Assembly (NCBI GenBank): GCA_949775045.1
Contig: OX459101.1
Coordinates: 2,093,501 to 2,157,500, forward strand
Length of the DNA stretch: 64,000 bases
Direction of reading: 5' to 3'
From: Metridium senile
Lineage: Eukaryota > Cnidaria > Anthozoa > Actiniaria > Metridiidae
Shown here: positions 1 through 56,648 of the stretch, one piece after another
How the letters are laid out: each line of letters opens with the position of its first letter
Numbering within the stretch: the stretch's first letter is position 1
Notes under the pieces: generated by a model
Seen by the model: only the letters and a program-made list of their open reading frames with translations
Told to the model about the DNA's origin: nothing
The model's database searches: none
Program-made: the position numbers and the translations under genes

Positions 1-69
1 TTACTGTTTAAATAGTTTCAAAAAAATGTTGTACGAACTTATGGAGATATCGAGTCTTGATATACTTAC

Positions 70-136
70 TAGGTAACAAAGAAGCCACGTTCGCGCTGAA
101 CAAACCAAACATAAGCAACACACAGATCAGCTTCAT
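70..136 (-). CDS. First coding exon of a secreted-protein gene (signal peptide), continues left
   Basis: Reading down from an ATG at 134-136, the 22 codons encode MKLICVLLMFGLFSANVASL-L-P, a typical signal peptide: one lysine, a hydrophobic core and a small-residue region suitable for signal peptidase. A consensus donor GTAAGT (minus strand, 64-69) follows after one base of the next codon, so the exon ends in phase 1. The rest of the gene lies left of the window, so the mature protein is unknown. The start is the first ATG after a short plausible leader. An alternative is chance, but the signal peptide plus a perfect donor makes a real exon more likely. Confidence 0.55.
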
Positions 137-1694
137 CTTGACAATGTTCTTTAGTCTTGACCAGGATTGCAAAGTACTGCTGCAAAGGTCTTGGCTAGAG
201 TGACTTATCCTTACAAAGATCCACTGATTTATGTCTACTGAAAACCAGTCAAGCCTTTATTTTACAGGCGTTTGAATTTGAAGTGAAGTCAAGTTGTTTA
301 CATGTATAATGTGGAAACATTTCCAGCATTTATACCAATACCTATATTTTAATTTCTTTGCTCAAAATATCTTAGTTGCAATAAATAATCAATAACTCGG
401 ATTTTATAACAAACAGTTGAGTAGCGTTTTTTTATGATGATATTTGTAATAACTTAATATAGTTATTAATAGTTTAATAGTCACTAGGTAGAGGCTATTA
501 AATATATTATATCACCTCTTCCAAGTATCTGCAATCCTTAGCAGAGGCGAATCCACAAATTTGTCAGGGGGTGTCAGGGGGTGTCCCAATTGCAAATGAA
601 AGGCTCTAAAGGTGTTAGGGGTTGTCCAGTTCCTCTAGCCACCCCCCCCCCCCCTGCTAGAGCCGCCCCTGCGTCCCAGTTGACACCCAACATCGTTTGA
701 TTGACTGCAACTTCCTTTTAGAGTGCATTGAAACGTAGCTATAAAACTATCACGTTTTTGAGAGAACGAAATAAAGAAAAAAGAAAACAGTAACACGTTG
801 TTGGAAAGTACAATAGGAGTACACTGCATGTGAAAATGCACACCAGCCTTGATTTACAGAACGATCTTCATGTTTATATAGTTCAGGTAACATTTTTCGA
901 AGCATGTATGCAAAACAAATAAGCAACGATTTACAAGTCATTTTTCAAATATAAGCATAAAGATTTTGTCTGCGCATGCGTGTGTTTTGGTGCTTAAAAT
1001 ATTTTGGACGTCGAACGAAAGAGTTTTATGCTGACATGGATCGAACATTTGGTTTGCAATCTCATCTTTGACGATTATGTTCAAAAAACGAATTACTGAA
1101 TAATTAAATACCGACATTCCACTAAGTGCGCGCGTGTAGTTAATTATCTCTATCGAACGCACTCCGGATGTAAAATCACGCGTCAAAAGCCGTCCAAAAA
1201 TATACCTGAAGAAAGACCAACACTTCGAGCTTTCAAATAAACGTTTGGGAGCTAAATTAGTCTATAGGGCAAACTTAACAGTCGAAGTAATTTATATCAG
1301 TAGATATTGGACGCCCTCGATCGTCAACTAAATTAACATGTTTAGACTATGTTTACCTCGATGAAGTTTGAGTGCAAATTAAAATTCTCGCATATTTATC
1401 TTAAAATTTCTATTTCTTTTAAGAAATTTTCTTTTTTCTTTTATGTTTAAAAACATCACTAAAGTTTTGTAAGAAATGTATTTTTCCATGTTAACTTTTT
1501 GCAAGCCTAAGCTTTTCAGTGGTCCCTCAATGTGATCTGAAGCAATTTTGTGTGCGTAGTTTCTTCATGCATGTATATTTTCTCTCGAGACAAAATGTTC
1601 AATTTCAGCGAACTATTTTAAATGTTTATAAATATCTATCATTTATTTTGAATGTATCGATACCAAAATACATCAATAGCTTCCATAAACATAC
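137..1694. other. Intergenic DNA with an imperfect duplicate and a poly-C tract
   Basis: I see no gene. Bases 294-545 and 665-780 are a diverged copy of 2563-2800 and 3090-3190: the same order of phrases such as TTGCAAT..AATCAATAACTCG and CAAGTATCTGCAATCCTTAG. About 120 bases at 545-665, including a 15-base C run near 642, are present only in this copy. Confidence 0.5.
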
Positions 1695-1955
1695 AATTAT
1701 CGGGGGCTGAAGCGCGGAATCAGGAATCATGAATCACAGCTTTGAAATTTGCTGGAATCATTTATCTTTGTGTAAAATGTAGGAATCATGAATTTTTTTG
1801 CACATGGCTTTTTTTTTTTTTTTACAAAAAAAACATCATAGAATGAATCATGAGTCGCGACAAAATTTGACTAGGAATCATGAATCATTGACGAAAATTT
1901 GTAAGGAATCATGAATCATTGAACATAAATTATTCCGCTTCAGCCCCCGATAATT
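1695..1955. mobile_element. MITE-like element with 20-bp terminal inverted repeats
   Basis: The ends are inverted copies of AATTATCGGGGGCTGAAGCG (1695-1714; complement ending at 1955). The interior has several copies of the phrase GGAATCATGAATCA and a T/A homopolymer near 1808. It has no coding capacity, so it is a non-autonomous element. The superfamily is not clear. Confidence 0.7.
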
Positions 1956-2271
1956 ACATAAATGTTTTAGATTATAAAATATAGGTTGTTGAATTCCGTC
2001 AAATTTATCACAGTGGAACAAATCCGAAACAATGTTGTAAACACTGCTTTAAATCATAAAGTTTTCTAATGAAATAAGTTTTGTTGTCAATAGTTTTGTT
2101 GTCAATAGTTTTGTTTATTTGTCATATACAGCTATTTCAAGCAACGTTGAATACTAGTATGAACTCTGAATAGTGCATTTCAAGACCGAAATGCATTTTT
2201 GGTCATGTTATATTGTCGAAAGTGAGATAACAAAAATAAATATTTATTTCATTTTAACAATATACTATCAG

Positions 2272-2418
2272 TAGAGTACAAACACTAAAAGTGTGCAATA
2301 CTTTGTACTATTTACCACTAAATAGTGTTGATTAAACAATAGAGAACAAAAGAATTTGCATAATTTAGCAGTATATTTAGTGGTATTTATGTTGCACACT
2401 TTTACTGTTTGTACTCTA
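2272..2418. mobile_element. Tc1/mariner-type MITE, copy 1
   Basis: A 147-bp element, palindromic end to end: TAGAGTACAAACACTAAAAG at the left and its diverged complement at the right, with TA at both borders. A second copy in the opposite arrangement lies at 56649-56793. The TA borders fit Tc1/mariner-derived MITEs. Confidence 0.75.
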
Positions 2419-2562
2419 TAGGGAGCTGATCGCTGTATATTTAATTTCCAATTAGTTAGACCCACAATGCCCCTGGGTCTTGATATGCACTATTCAGTAT
2501 TCAAAGGTTTTTTGAAATAGCTGTATATAATCATGTACATAAAAGACTAAATACGACTGTTT

Positions 2563-3190
2563 TCCCTGTATAATGTGGAAATCTTTCCAGCCTTTATACC
2601 AAGGTTCATACTATCTATATTGTTATAAAAATCTTAGTTGCAATGAACAATCCATAACTCGAATTTTATATCAATTTTGAGTTATGTTTTTAAGAGGATA
2701 TTTTAAATAATTTAATAGTTTTCTTTCAAATATAGAGAGGCTATTTAATATATTGTATCAAAGCATCCAAGTGTCTGCAATCCTTAGACAGGCGGACACT
2801 TGAACAGTATTTTCGTCCCAGCTGACACCCAATATCGTGTACTCAATGGTTATTAATAATTTTATTTCAAATAATTAAAGAGAGGTTATAAACTATTGTA
2901 TCAAAGCATCCAAGTATCTGGAATCCTTAGCAGGGGCGGAACAAGAGTATTTTCGTCCCAGCTGACACCCAACATCGTGTACTTAATAGTTATAAATAAT
3001 TTTCTTTCAAATAAAGAGAGGTTAAAAAGTATTGTATTAAAGCATCCAAGTATCTGGATCCCTTAGAAGGGGCTTAACAAGAGTTTTTTCGTCACAGCTG
3101 AAGCCCAATATCGTTTGATTGACTGCAACTTCCTTTTAGAATGCATTGGAACGTAGCTATATAACCATCATGTTTTTGTGAAAACATAAA
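2563..3190. repeat. Duplicate of 294-780 with an internal ~140-bp unit repeated three times
   Basis: The unit starts at about 2734, 2879 and 3014 (AGAGAGG..) and runs through CCAAGTATCTGGAATCCTTAG to a GTCCCAGCTGACACCCAA phrase. The upstream part, 2563-2730, matches 294-470. A segmental duplicate followed by local tandem growth explains it. Confidence 0.6.
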
Positions 3191-3713
3191 TTTAGAATAA
3201 ATATACTTGAAAAATCATAAACGCTGACAAACAAAAAAGTCAAACGTTGTTAGGAATACATTGTATATCCTACTAAGTACAATAGGAATACATTGCATCT
3301 GATGCACACCAGCCTTGATTTGTAATTGGTCTATTTAATGTTAATATAATATTTATAGATCTTCATGTTTATAAAGTTTAGGTAACTTTTTCCGACTTCG
3401 TTTTGGACAACGTTTATGAAAACATGTGTATGTGAACATTGTTATCCTTTGCAATAATAAACATATGCAATACTAGACGTGTAATAAGAAACAATGATAG
3501 TACACAAACACTTTTATATAATGTGATTTATTGAGAAATATGTATGCAAAACAAACAGCACGATTTACAAGTCATTTTTCAAATATATATTTACAATCTG
3601 AGCTTTTAAATTGATGGTCAGTGGATGCAAAATATCTCTAATAAATTAATACTTTCTCTCTCTCATACTTAAATAAATAAATAAAGAAACAGGGTTGCCC
3701 TGGGGTTGCCCCA

Positions 3714-3975
3714 GAAACGACTGAGTAGTGGTTACTCAAACAATTGGTTAAATCGATGCGTCCACAGTTACTCGCTTCAAAAACGACTGAGTAGTGGTTA
3801 CTCAAATAACTGGGTAAATCGATGCGTCCACAGTTACTCGCTTCAAAAACGACTGAGTAGTGGTTACTCAAATAACTGGGTAAATCGATGCATCCACAGT
3901 TACTCGCTGCAAAAACGACTGAGTAGTGGTTACTCAAATAACTGGGTAAATCGATGCATTCACAGTTATTCACTA
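3714..3975. repeat. 63-bp tandem repeat, about four copies
   Basis: The unit begins AAACGACTGAGTAGTGGTTA and is repeated at exactly 63-bp spacing with few changes. Since 63 is a multiple of three, it stays open in several frames on both strands. I take the resulting open frames to be artefacts of periodicity. It lies just downstream of the BK gene end and could be in its 3' UTR. Confidence 0.8.
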
Positions 3976-4275
3976 GTTAAGCGACTGTGTAGTGTTTGTG
4001 TTCTTCATGATCATGTATTTCTTGTCTATATCTTGTTGAAACTGGCACAGTTTGTACATTCAATAGATTATGAAAAGGAGCTAAAATAGCACAAAATCTC
4101 AAAAACATTTAAAATTGTGATTTCATTTCTCAAAATGTGTTCTTTTCTATTTTTCATAAAACGTGCAAAAAGGCATGCACTTATATTGATATTATTATTT
4201 GATATTTTCACTATTCACTGGCTGCTCCACACACATTCGCATTTCACTGGCGATATTAGTCACGTGAACACCAAG

Positions 4276-4334
4276 TCCTTGTTAGAGCCCACACGACTAC
4301 AAGGTCAGTGGACTACAGTATAAAATTATAAGCC
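4276..4334 (-). pseudogene. Degenerate duplicate of part of BK exon 30
   Basis: Bases 4281-4332 align with 4437-4492 of the terminal BK exon (TTAGAG..CACACGAC..AAGGTCAGTGG..TACAGTATAAAATTA against TTAGAGTGAG..TAGGTCAGTGG..TACAAAATTA). Short gaps and a stop break the frame. It lies 70-130 bases past the BK stop codon and is probably 3' UTR now. Confidence 0.6.
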
Positions 4335-4404
4335 GTGCAAACTAACGCATGCGCTTTGCTAATTTTCAAACCCAAGTCATCATGGGCAAGTATCACGTGA
4401 TTTC

Positions 4405-48893
<44,489 letters not shown>

Positions 48894-51800
48894 CGGTGCG
48901 AGTTGATCACTGAGTTGTATCTGTTTTCGAGATTAAATGACATCGTTTAAGCGCGAAGCCTTTAAGTTCTATCATCTTGTATAATATACTTTGAATTATA
49001 TATCAGTTCTTTACGTTTATGTAAATTGATAAAAGCTTCTAACGTTCGCTATTGTTTGACTTGTTTTAGGAATTTGAATATGAATCTGACTTCCCCCACA
49101 AAACAACCTACAAATTCAACCGGTAAAACACACTTAATTATCGCAAAACTTTGGCTTCCAAATAACCTAGTGAAATGTGTATCTTTTTAATTGAATATGT
49201 GTTTCTTTTAGTTGTTTTGCATTTTTTAAACGAGAATAAGGCTTCAAATTCTCCTTACGTTTACCGTCTGCCAACGCAACGTTGCTAAGTGACTAAATGT
49301 ATCTATGCTGCAAGTCTTTGGGAAAACAAACATGAACCTGTGTTGCATGTGACCGCAATTTGATGCTTTTTGTCCAAAGAAAATACAGCCAGAGGATTGA
49401 TTTTAAGATAAAGAATTGATACATCGGAAAAATATAGCATACTTGACATTTAAGCTGCTATAAATATCAAAATAGCCATCGTCCATTAGTCGTTAATATT
49501 GCTAAGTTGAAGTCTTTGAAATGAATCAGCATTCAAATCTAACAACAAAAGCTTAATGCGAAGGATAATAAGCCCTATATACTCTTTATATTTAATTTCA
49601 CTACAATCGAGCAATATTTTTAAACTATATTTATATTCATAATAATATATATTTATACAGCGCACATAATAATAATACTTTGACAACTACTTTGGCATGT
49701 TTACAGTTTCTAAAAATAAACATTTTTTGTCGAAAACACGATTCCTCAAAAGAGAATTTAAAAATCACATCACAAATGACATAGAGCCAGTTTCAGGAAA
49801 ACCACAAACTAATCAACAACATGTACTAGTGGTTAAAGGAAAATGTTTTTGTGAATCAAAACATATTGATTGGTTAGGAACTTTTAATTTAGGAAAAAGT
49901 GATAGCATCAGAAGATACATTTTTTTTTAAATTAAGTATCGCCATAATAGATAAAGCAACTATACAATGGACTAAACAAATCTATTATACGTTGATCCGT
50001 AAGGAAGTTTAATGCGATTTTGAAATGCATTTTGGATTATTTTTTCGATGTTTCGTAACAAAACAATCATGGCGCTATAAACCTCACTAGCCTGGTCTCT
50101 GGCCTGGTTCTATCAATAAGCAGCTGATATTACGCAAATGGATATTTGACTACAGAATTCATATTAATTTCATCAGCAAACAAAAATAGTTTTAACTTAT
50201 AAAATTGATAGCTTTCAGACAGACATACATTATCCAAGTCTGAGAAAGCGTAAATCAAGCATTTTGACAGAAAAAGGATACGATTTCTGGCAATTTAAAT
50301 TGAAAACAGAGGTGGCAGAAGTGTAACGCTTAAAGTGTGAATCAATTTTGTTTTTGAGATCTGGAATGTTAGGATTTATTATTGTGGAATACAGCTTACA
50401 ATTTTCAAATAAAATATAAATACGCTGCGTGATAAAATCATGCCTTAGGCAATATTTTGTAAATTAGATCAATTTACATGTGATCACTTTTTGAAGAAAA
50501 ATTTGTAAACACTTTTAAGATGAAAATGTGTGATAGTGAGGTTAAAAGATATCAATCAGAATTTACACTTTTTAAAATTATCAAAACAGGAAAATCAAGA
50601 ACTCTGTTAAAATCGGAACAACAAAACCATTTTTGAAATATGTTTGATTAGAAAATCTGTGAAAGTAGCATTTTACCCCTAGGGGGCATAGTGAGGTTAA
50701 TTTGTTCGTAATGATTGTGAAGTTAAAATTGTTATATACAAACACATAAGGCTCTTGTAGCAAAAACACAAAAACACAAAAATCAAACATTTGATTTAAA
50801 GTAATTTGTTTTACAAGCCACAACCATGTTCAAAGTTTATGATATTTGTATATTTGAGACTAAAGTCAAGGATTTATACATCTGTTTGAGGTAACCATGT
50901 TTATGTTTTATGCATTGATTTATTTGAAGCTAGCTTCATTGATATAATGAGTTGAAATGCTTTCAGTGTATAAGTGAAATAAGATCATGAGAAAAATATC
51001 ATATTCAATTCCCGCCAAGGGCATATGATATTTTTCTCGGTTCATTGATATAAGGCGCATTTAATCATATACCCATGTTAATTTGCACCTATTAAGTATC
51101 AAATTATTATCAATTATTAACTATAAAGATTTTTAATATTGTGTTACCCTGCGAGCAGAGGTTCCTTTCTCTTACCTGGAACAACGTCGTTCTGGGTGAG
51201 AAAGGAACTTTTGCTTGAAGGCTAATATTCTGTGGACTCGACATATAACACAAATATCTAACATATGATTTAAAATAATTTGTTTTACAAGCCACAATAC
51301 TGTTCAAAGTTTTTGACATTTGTATTTTGAGACCAAAGTCAAGAAAGTAAACACGATTAAATGTTTTATTAATCTTCAAAGTAAAAGTTTCATCCAAATA
51401 ATTTATTAAAGAACTATCAAGATTTTAAATATTCTGGACTTGATTTACATCAGTAAAGATAAAAATTAGTTCACATGCTATATATTCAATTTTGCAGAAC
51501 ATTTAGAATTGAGCAGGTCATTTGTCGTATATTGGAAATAAATTATATTTCCTACAGTTTCCACATTCAATTGTACACATTTTGTTGATTATTGAATTAT
51601 ATAGACTATTTTCAGAGCACAAAGGATGCTGCTCATGTCAAAAATTAATAAATTTTACCTTTATCACACAGAGTGTTAGACAAAACCCCTGCAGGAAACT
51701 ATAGGAAGTAATCAATACCATGAAATGGTCCTCGGTTTCATCAAAAATATCTAAATAAATAGAGTGAAACTAAAAACTAATTCCTTTGAGATACAAAAGA

Positions 51801-52114
51801 TAAAGAATTTCTTAGCAAATTTAACGAAAAGATTTTAAGATTATGGCATCATATCATACTGCTGGATTCAAGCTTATCAGTCAATGACTGCCACAAGCTA
51901 CCGATGTAAAATTAAGCAACTTTACTTTAATTATTACTGCTCTCAAAACTGATAAGAAATGTTTAAACATTTATGAGTGACTTACAAGTTCCATTTGTGT
52001 TCAAATATTTTAAGTGAGCAATATTTGAAAAGCATCTTAATATTAAACACAATACTACTTCCTTTATATTTGATGATACTGGCCTTTTGCTATTTATAAA
52101 ATTGAAATAAAAAA
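48894..52114. other. Intergenic region between BK and H2A.Z
   Basis: Must contain the BK promoter and 5' UTR, but I see no clear TATA box or motif set. A small hairpin lies at 51145-51222 (GAGGTTCCTTTCTC/GAGAAAGGAAC). An ~80-bp segment (TTGTTTTACAAGCCACAA..) occurs at 50805-50880 and 51278-51345. Confidence 0.5.
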
Positions 52115-52346
52115 ATATATACACCTACTTGCAGTAAGGTTGTCATACAAACATAAACATTTGTTATAAAGAAAATAGAACATTTGTGATTTAGTACGAT
52201 AGGAATTGATTAAAAGACAAAAGAACATCACTCAAGCTGAACTCTCTCTTTTGTCTTTTAATTAATTCCTTTCGTACTAAATCACAAATGTTCTATTTTA
52301 TTTGTGACAAATGTTCTATTTTGTATGAAAACCTTACCGCAAGTAG
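52115..52346. mobile_element. Hairpin MITE with TATACACCTACTTGC ends
   Basis: TATATACACCTACTTGCAGT then AAGGTTGTCATACAAA at the left, with GTATGAAAACCTTACCGCAA then GTAGGTGTATATA at the right. Inner arms AATAGAACATTTGTGATTTA and TAAATCACAAATGTTCTATT pair closely. Confidence 0.8.
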
Positions 52347-52914
52347 GTGTATATATAATGCAAGTCACTGACTTCTTTCTTAAAAAAATACTAAAAGCCT
52401 ATTTGGTAGTATAGCCCTGATGATGGATGATTTGTCTGAAAGCTTGGCTCATTAAAATCATAGCTTTTGTGAGAAAACCACTTAACTTTTCAGAATTAGG
52501 AAAAAATCGCCAAATTCATTTGCTCATCATGAATGTTTTCCGTCTATGCTTCTGTAGCCATTTGATTGGTATTAAAAAGATTCAATAATTTTAAATCCAA
52601 TAAAAGAAAAATAAATTGTTAGAACAAATATCATTCTCATGCAGATTTCTTACAATGCCTGGTAACAGAAATGTTTTAAACTTGCCCCAATGTTTTGTGG
52701 GTAATCAAATAAAATATTACAGGAGAGGGAGTCAACAGAATTGTTACTATCTATTTAAAACAGGGAGCCCATGTTATAAACACATTCAAGATGGCTATTT
52801 TTGTCAAGTAAATCACATGACCAAGTATGTATTGCACTTAGGGACAGACTTGGAGCACAGAAAATATTCTGAATAAAAAGATCGTGCCAGATGAAAAAAA
52901 TTTGTGCATTCTTA

Positions 52915-52996
52915 GTGGGAAAAAAATGTGCAAAAAAAAAAAAATTGCCCAACCCCCCCCCCCCCCCCGCAAAAAACTAATGGTCCGTCCCTTAGA
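52915..52996. mobile_element. Solo end of the 40791-41574 element family
   Basis: A runs, a 17-base C run, then AACTAATGGTCCGTCCCTTA, matching the right end of the nested element at 41500-41574. No partner end is visible nearby. Confidence 0.65.
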
Positions 52997-53114
52997 AACC
53001 AGTTTTTCCTGTGCCTTTTTTAGAATATTTTAGATGTTTTTTGCTAGCTACATGTACCACATAGTAAAAGACAAAATGTCATGCAAAACTTTCAAGCAAA
53101 GTACAACTGCTATT

Positions 53115-53243
53115 AAATGAAATTTGTAACACAATAAGTTAAGTCAGCACTTTTTACAGCATTACAAATTTCATTATATTACCAATCGTTTATATGAAAC
53201 ACCGACACAGCCTATACTAGTTTACTCACTAGTTTCCATTTAT
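53115..53243. repeat. Inverted copy of the 105-bp dispersed repeat
   Basis: TTACAAATTTCATTATATTA, CCAATCGTTTATAT and CCTATACTAGTTTACTCACT are the complement of the units at 14646-14975. Confidence 0.75.
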
Positions 53244-53572
53244 ATAGTAAGAAATAATGAAAACAACTAGGGAAGTGTTTTTTTAAATCAAAGTTTATTT
53301 ACACAACAAAATGGTCTTTCCATGAATGGAATACAGAAAGTTTACTTATATATAAGCCATATTCTAGCCTAATATTGATTAAGAAAAAATTCTACTCAAC
53401 AACTTAAAAAGATAAACACAGATTATTCACAACAATTACTAGAAGAAATGATGCAAATAATACTAGAGAACAACAGCAGAATGATTGAGTATGCTTTAAA
53501 AATATTAAGTTGTTTGGAGGTACTGTACAATGGTGAGTATAGTTATAAGATAAAAATAAAAAGACATGAAAA

Positions 53573-53634
53573 TTATGTTGGTTTGTTGGCTCCTTTCTTT
53601 CCAATTAAACTCTTGTGGATGTGAGGAATAACAC
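53573..53634 (-). CDS. H2AZ1: H2A.Z exon 5, C-terminus
   Basis: Residues 108-127 ([20 protein letters not shown]) and [18 protein letters not shown] is invariant in H2A.Z. Confidence 0.97.
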
Positions 53635-55719
53635 CTAGAAAATAAATAAATAATGTAAGTTGAAATCAGGAGGGTTAAGGGTTAGAAGAACAGAGATTAC
53701 TGAAGAATAGCTTTGTTTGTAATGACTGTATTCAATGGAAAGGAAAATGATATGTTTTTTGTAATGATAATAGTCTGAAGGACAAAAGGTTTCTAACTGA
53801 AGAACTAGATTTCAAATCTAATTTCATTTTGGCTAATTACAGGAAAACCAACATTGAGAAAAATGTGTAAGGAAAAATGTGAATGCAATAATGTTATGTA
53901 TTTTTGGAATGACAACATTGAAGGTTAGTTTACATTTATTTTACAAGAGTCTGACTAGAAAATATAAAGGCTCAAAGTCATTTCATGAGGATGCAATTGC
54001 ATTATTAGGCAAGTATTTATTTGTGTGCTGTAACACAATGGCAGTTTACAGTAAACAAAACAGTTTTAGTGACAATGCCAATTAAGACAATCTTTATTGG
54101 AGGTAGATTGGACAAATTGTAAATGCATTCAACTAACAAAATAGACAATATTACTGTTGCTATGGACAGAAAGACCATTTAGCTTTGTTAACATACTGCA
54201 ATGTTGTGTTCTTCTAGCAAAATTTCTTCAAAAAAAAGGCCAATTTATCAAAGTTATTTGGCCCAGTGGCACAAGACATAAATGACTATGATTATAATAT
54301 GAAATACTTACCACCGCCAGCAATAGTAGCTTTGATTAACGAGTCTAATTCTTCATCACCACGAATGGCAAGTTGAAGATGGCGAGGAGTGATACGCTTC
54401 ACTTTTAAATCTTTAGATGCATTACCTGCCAACTCTAGTACCTGGAAAATGCACAGATAAGATTATTAATGCTAAATTATCAAAAATTGGTAATTATCAA
54501 GGTTGAGTTGAAAATTTTCAATGCTCATAATACTTTTTGTGTCTGTTATTTTTTGGTCAAAGTTTTCTGCATTTGGAAATATAGAGTTTGAAAGTGTTAA
54601 ATATTGTTGTAGTTTTTTTAACTTTTTGAAGTGCTGAACTTCATAAAACAAAGCAAAACATTTCTATGTAACTATAACTGCTTGTCCACAAAAGATGCTA
54701 ATAATAACGATCAGTTATCTAATTTGCAAGTATAATGAGTAAAAAAAAGAACGCTACGCGTGATCTATTCTGAATAAACATCAGCAAAATTACTTACAAA
54801 AATTACCTTTTCGCAATAAAAACACTTCTAACCTATGAAACTGTTTGAAAAGCAATCTTTGAAGTCGAAATTTTGCCAGAACCTTTTATAACGACCACAA
54901 TGACAAAGCAAATAAAAACGTTGGACGAATGCAAATGGCGGGAAATACAACTACTCTCACATTCAAACGGTAAAATGCACAAATAAATATACTCTAGAGA
55001 CGTAAAAAATGAAAAAACACGTTTATATATGGAAATGATAATATTCTATAAGCAATATAATGAGAGAAATTTGTGAAAATACAGCGCATTAGTCAAACCA
55101 TTTACGTTGAAAACAAGAGAACAATGGGATACAAATGGCGCGCAAATCCAAACTATCACAAGTTTGCCACACAGTTCTCCCTCGTACAAGGCCCAACAAC
55201 GCCATGAAAATACCACAAAAATGAGAGAAAAACATAGAATTAACTAGTGAATTACCTCAGCGGTAAGATATTCCAGGATAGCAGCGCTATATACCGCAGC
55301 AGTAGCACCGACTCTGCCATGACTAGTGGTTCGGTTCTTCAAATGTCTGTGAATACGACCGACGGGAAACTGCAAAAAAACATCAGTTATATTAAACAAA
55401 AAGCCTCTAAATGAAGAAAAAGACCTCACAAATAAGTGGAGCAGACATTTTTGCCGTCTAAATACCTGTAAACCTGCACGAGCGGATCTTGAAACGGCCT
55501 TGGCCTTTGCTTTCGAATCTTTACCAGCTTTGCCTCCCGCCTAAAAACACAAACAAGAAATACACGTAAAATTTTAGTCATTTTACTAAAAGCCCAGCAA
55601 AAATAAATATGCAAACTGTTAGTTTAACTCTTTAGGTTTCATATTTCGATATTTTTGAACCGAAAAGCCCTGTAAAATTCGAGGATGGAAGCAGATTTTA
55701 GTTGTGTTTCACTCACCAT
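53573..55719 (-). CDS. H2AZ1: Histone H2A.Z (H2A.V/H2A.F/Z), complete, five coding exons
   Basis: Replication-independent H2A variant placed at promoter and regulatory nucleosomes by SWR1/SRCAP-type complexes. Joined exons 55717-55719, 55466-55540, 55256-55369, 54312-54441 and 53573-53634 give 384 bases: 127 aa and TAA, one residue shorter than vertebrate H2[22 protein letters not shown], then [56 protein letters not shown] and [18 protein letters not shown] are H2A.Z-type rather than canonical H2A. Only the tail (GKKGANKPT) differs. All junctions are GT..AG and in phase. The gene has introns, as expected for a polyadenylated variant histone; AATAAA on the minus strand at about 53294-53299 is a candidate poly(A) signal. 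Confidence 0.98.
54312..54441 (-). CDS. H2AZ1: H2A.Z exon 4, alpha2 to acidic patch
   Basis: Residues 65-108, [20 protein letters not shown] then [20 protein letters not shown], identical to the vertebrate protein over this stretch. Ends phase 1. Confidence 0.97.
55256..55369 (-). CDS. H2AZ1: H2A.Z exon 3, alpha1 and alpha2
   Basis: Residues 27-64, [20 protein letters not shown] then [18 protein letters not shown]. Confidence 0.97.
55466..55540 (-). CDS. H2AZ1: H2A.Z exon 2, N-terminal tail
   Basis: Residues 2-26, [25 protein letters not shown]. Lysine-rich acetylatable tail. Phase 0 at both ends. Confidence 0.96.
55717..55719 (-). CDS. H2AZ1: H2A.Z exon 1 (coding part is only ATG)
   Basis: ATG is followed directly by the donor GTGAGT (55711-55716). 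The next exon begins GCGGGAGGC, giving M-A-G-G. The 5' UTR lies above 55719. Confidence 0.93.
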
Positions 55720-55776
55720 CTTTTAGTCTTCAAATCAGTATCAGAGTAACGCCAACAAATGCAAAGTGTGTCGAGA

Positions 55777-55870
55777 GCGCCAAAATCACTCTCTTCATTT
55801 GAACACCAACTAGCCAATCACGGTCGAGTAATTCGAAATGGTATCCAATCAGATCAACGGATTTTCCCGC
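55777..55870 (-). promoter_or_regulatory. H2A.Z promoter: two CCAAT boxes and two E2F-type sites
   Basis: Upstream of the H2A.Z ATG lie GCGCCAAA (55777-55784) and TTTCCCGC (55863-55870), both matching the E2F consensus TTTSSCGC on one strand, and two CCAATCA boxes (55814-55820 and 55845-55851) exactly 31 bases apart. Paired NF-Y boxes at this spacing with E2F sites are typical of cell-cycle histone and replication genes. No clear TATA box was seen in the expected place. Confidence 0.65.
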
Positions 55871-56648
55871 GCAACCTTATATGGATTTGAATAAACAGTA
55901 TGACCGCAAAGGATTATGGAGTTATTTCTCCCATGAAGCCTTTGGTGCAGTTCTTTTCGATTCAAAATAATTTTATTGAATAAATTTGTTTTATATATTA
56001 TTTTTTTTGAAATTTTCTTAGTGGTTTTAATTTGATTCACTGCTTTTTCAAGGAGAAAAATTAGTTTCATTTTCAAAAATGGGATTCTAGGTAATTCGAA
56101 ATGGTAAGTATTAATTTACCTAAAATCCCATTTTTTAAATCCCATTTAATTTTCAGGTTTTAAAATTGATAAATTTTTGAAAACTTTATAAAACTTATGA
56201 ATAATTAATAAATTCGAAAAAAGAAATCATGACAATGTATTATAAATCTCATACGGATTCCTCCTGATCAGTGTATAAGTAGGTTCTAACTAGCTTAAAT
56301 TTCTTGGCAAGATTTACTTTTATCTTGACAATTTTAGAGCTGTTCAACTCGCAATAAATAGAAAACTTTAAAAAAATCATGAATAATTAATGAGAATTTG
56401 AAAACAGAAATCATGTCTGTGACTGGCCACCTCCGCAGGAATCTCTCGTCTCTTTTCATCGGGATTCCTTTTCACGGAAATCCCACAAATCCCAAAGGCA
56501 AAAAAGGAGTAGCCTGTTGGGGAGGCTATATAGTCAGTGACATGTGTTATAAATCTCATAATAATAATAATATATGTTTTTAGACGCATCTAAAAATCTC
56601 GATGCATTTACAATGTGTATTGAATATATAAACTAATATTAAAATATG
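55871..56648. other. Intergenic, AT-rich
   Basis: No gene. Weak inverted ends (CATGTCTGTGACTGG at 56411 and TCAGTGACATGTG at 56533) may mark an old element. Confidence 0.45.

Noticed and set aside
55777..55870. Bidirectional promoter shared by H2A.Z and a plus-strand gene
   Set aside because: I see no plus-strand gene in the 4.5 kb above; paired CCAAT boxes alone do not show it.
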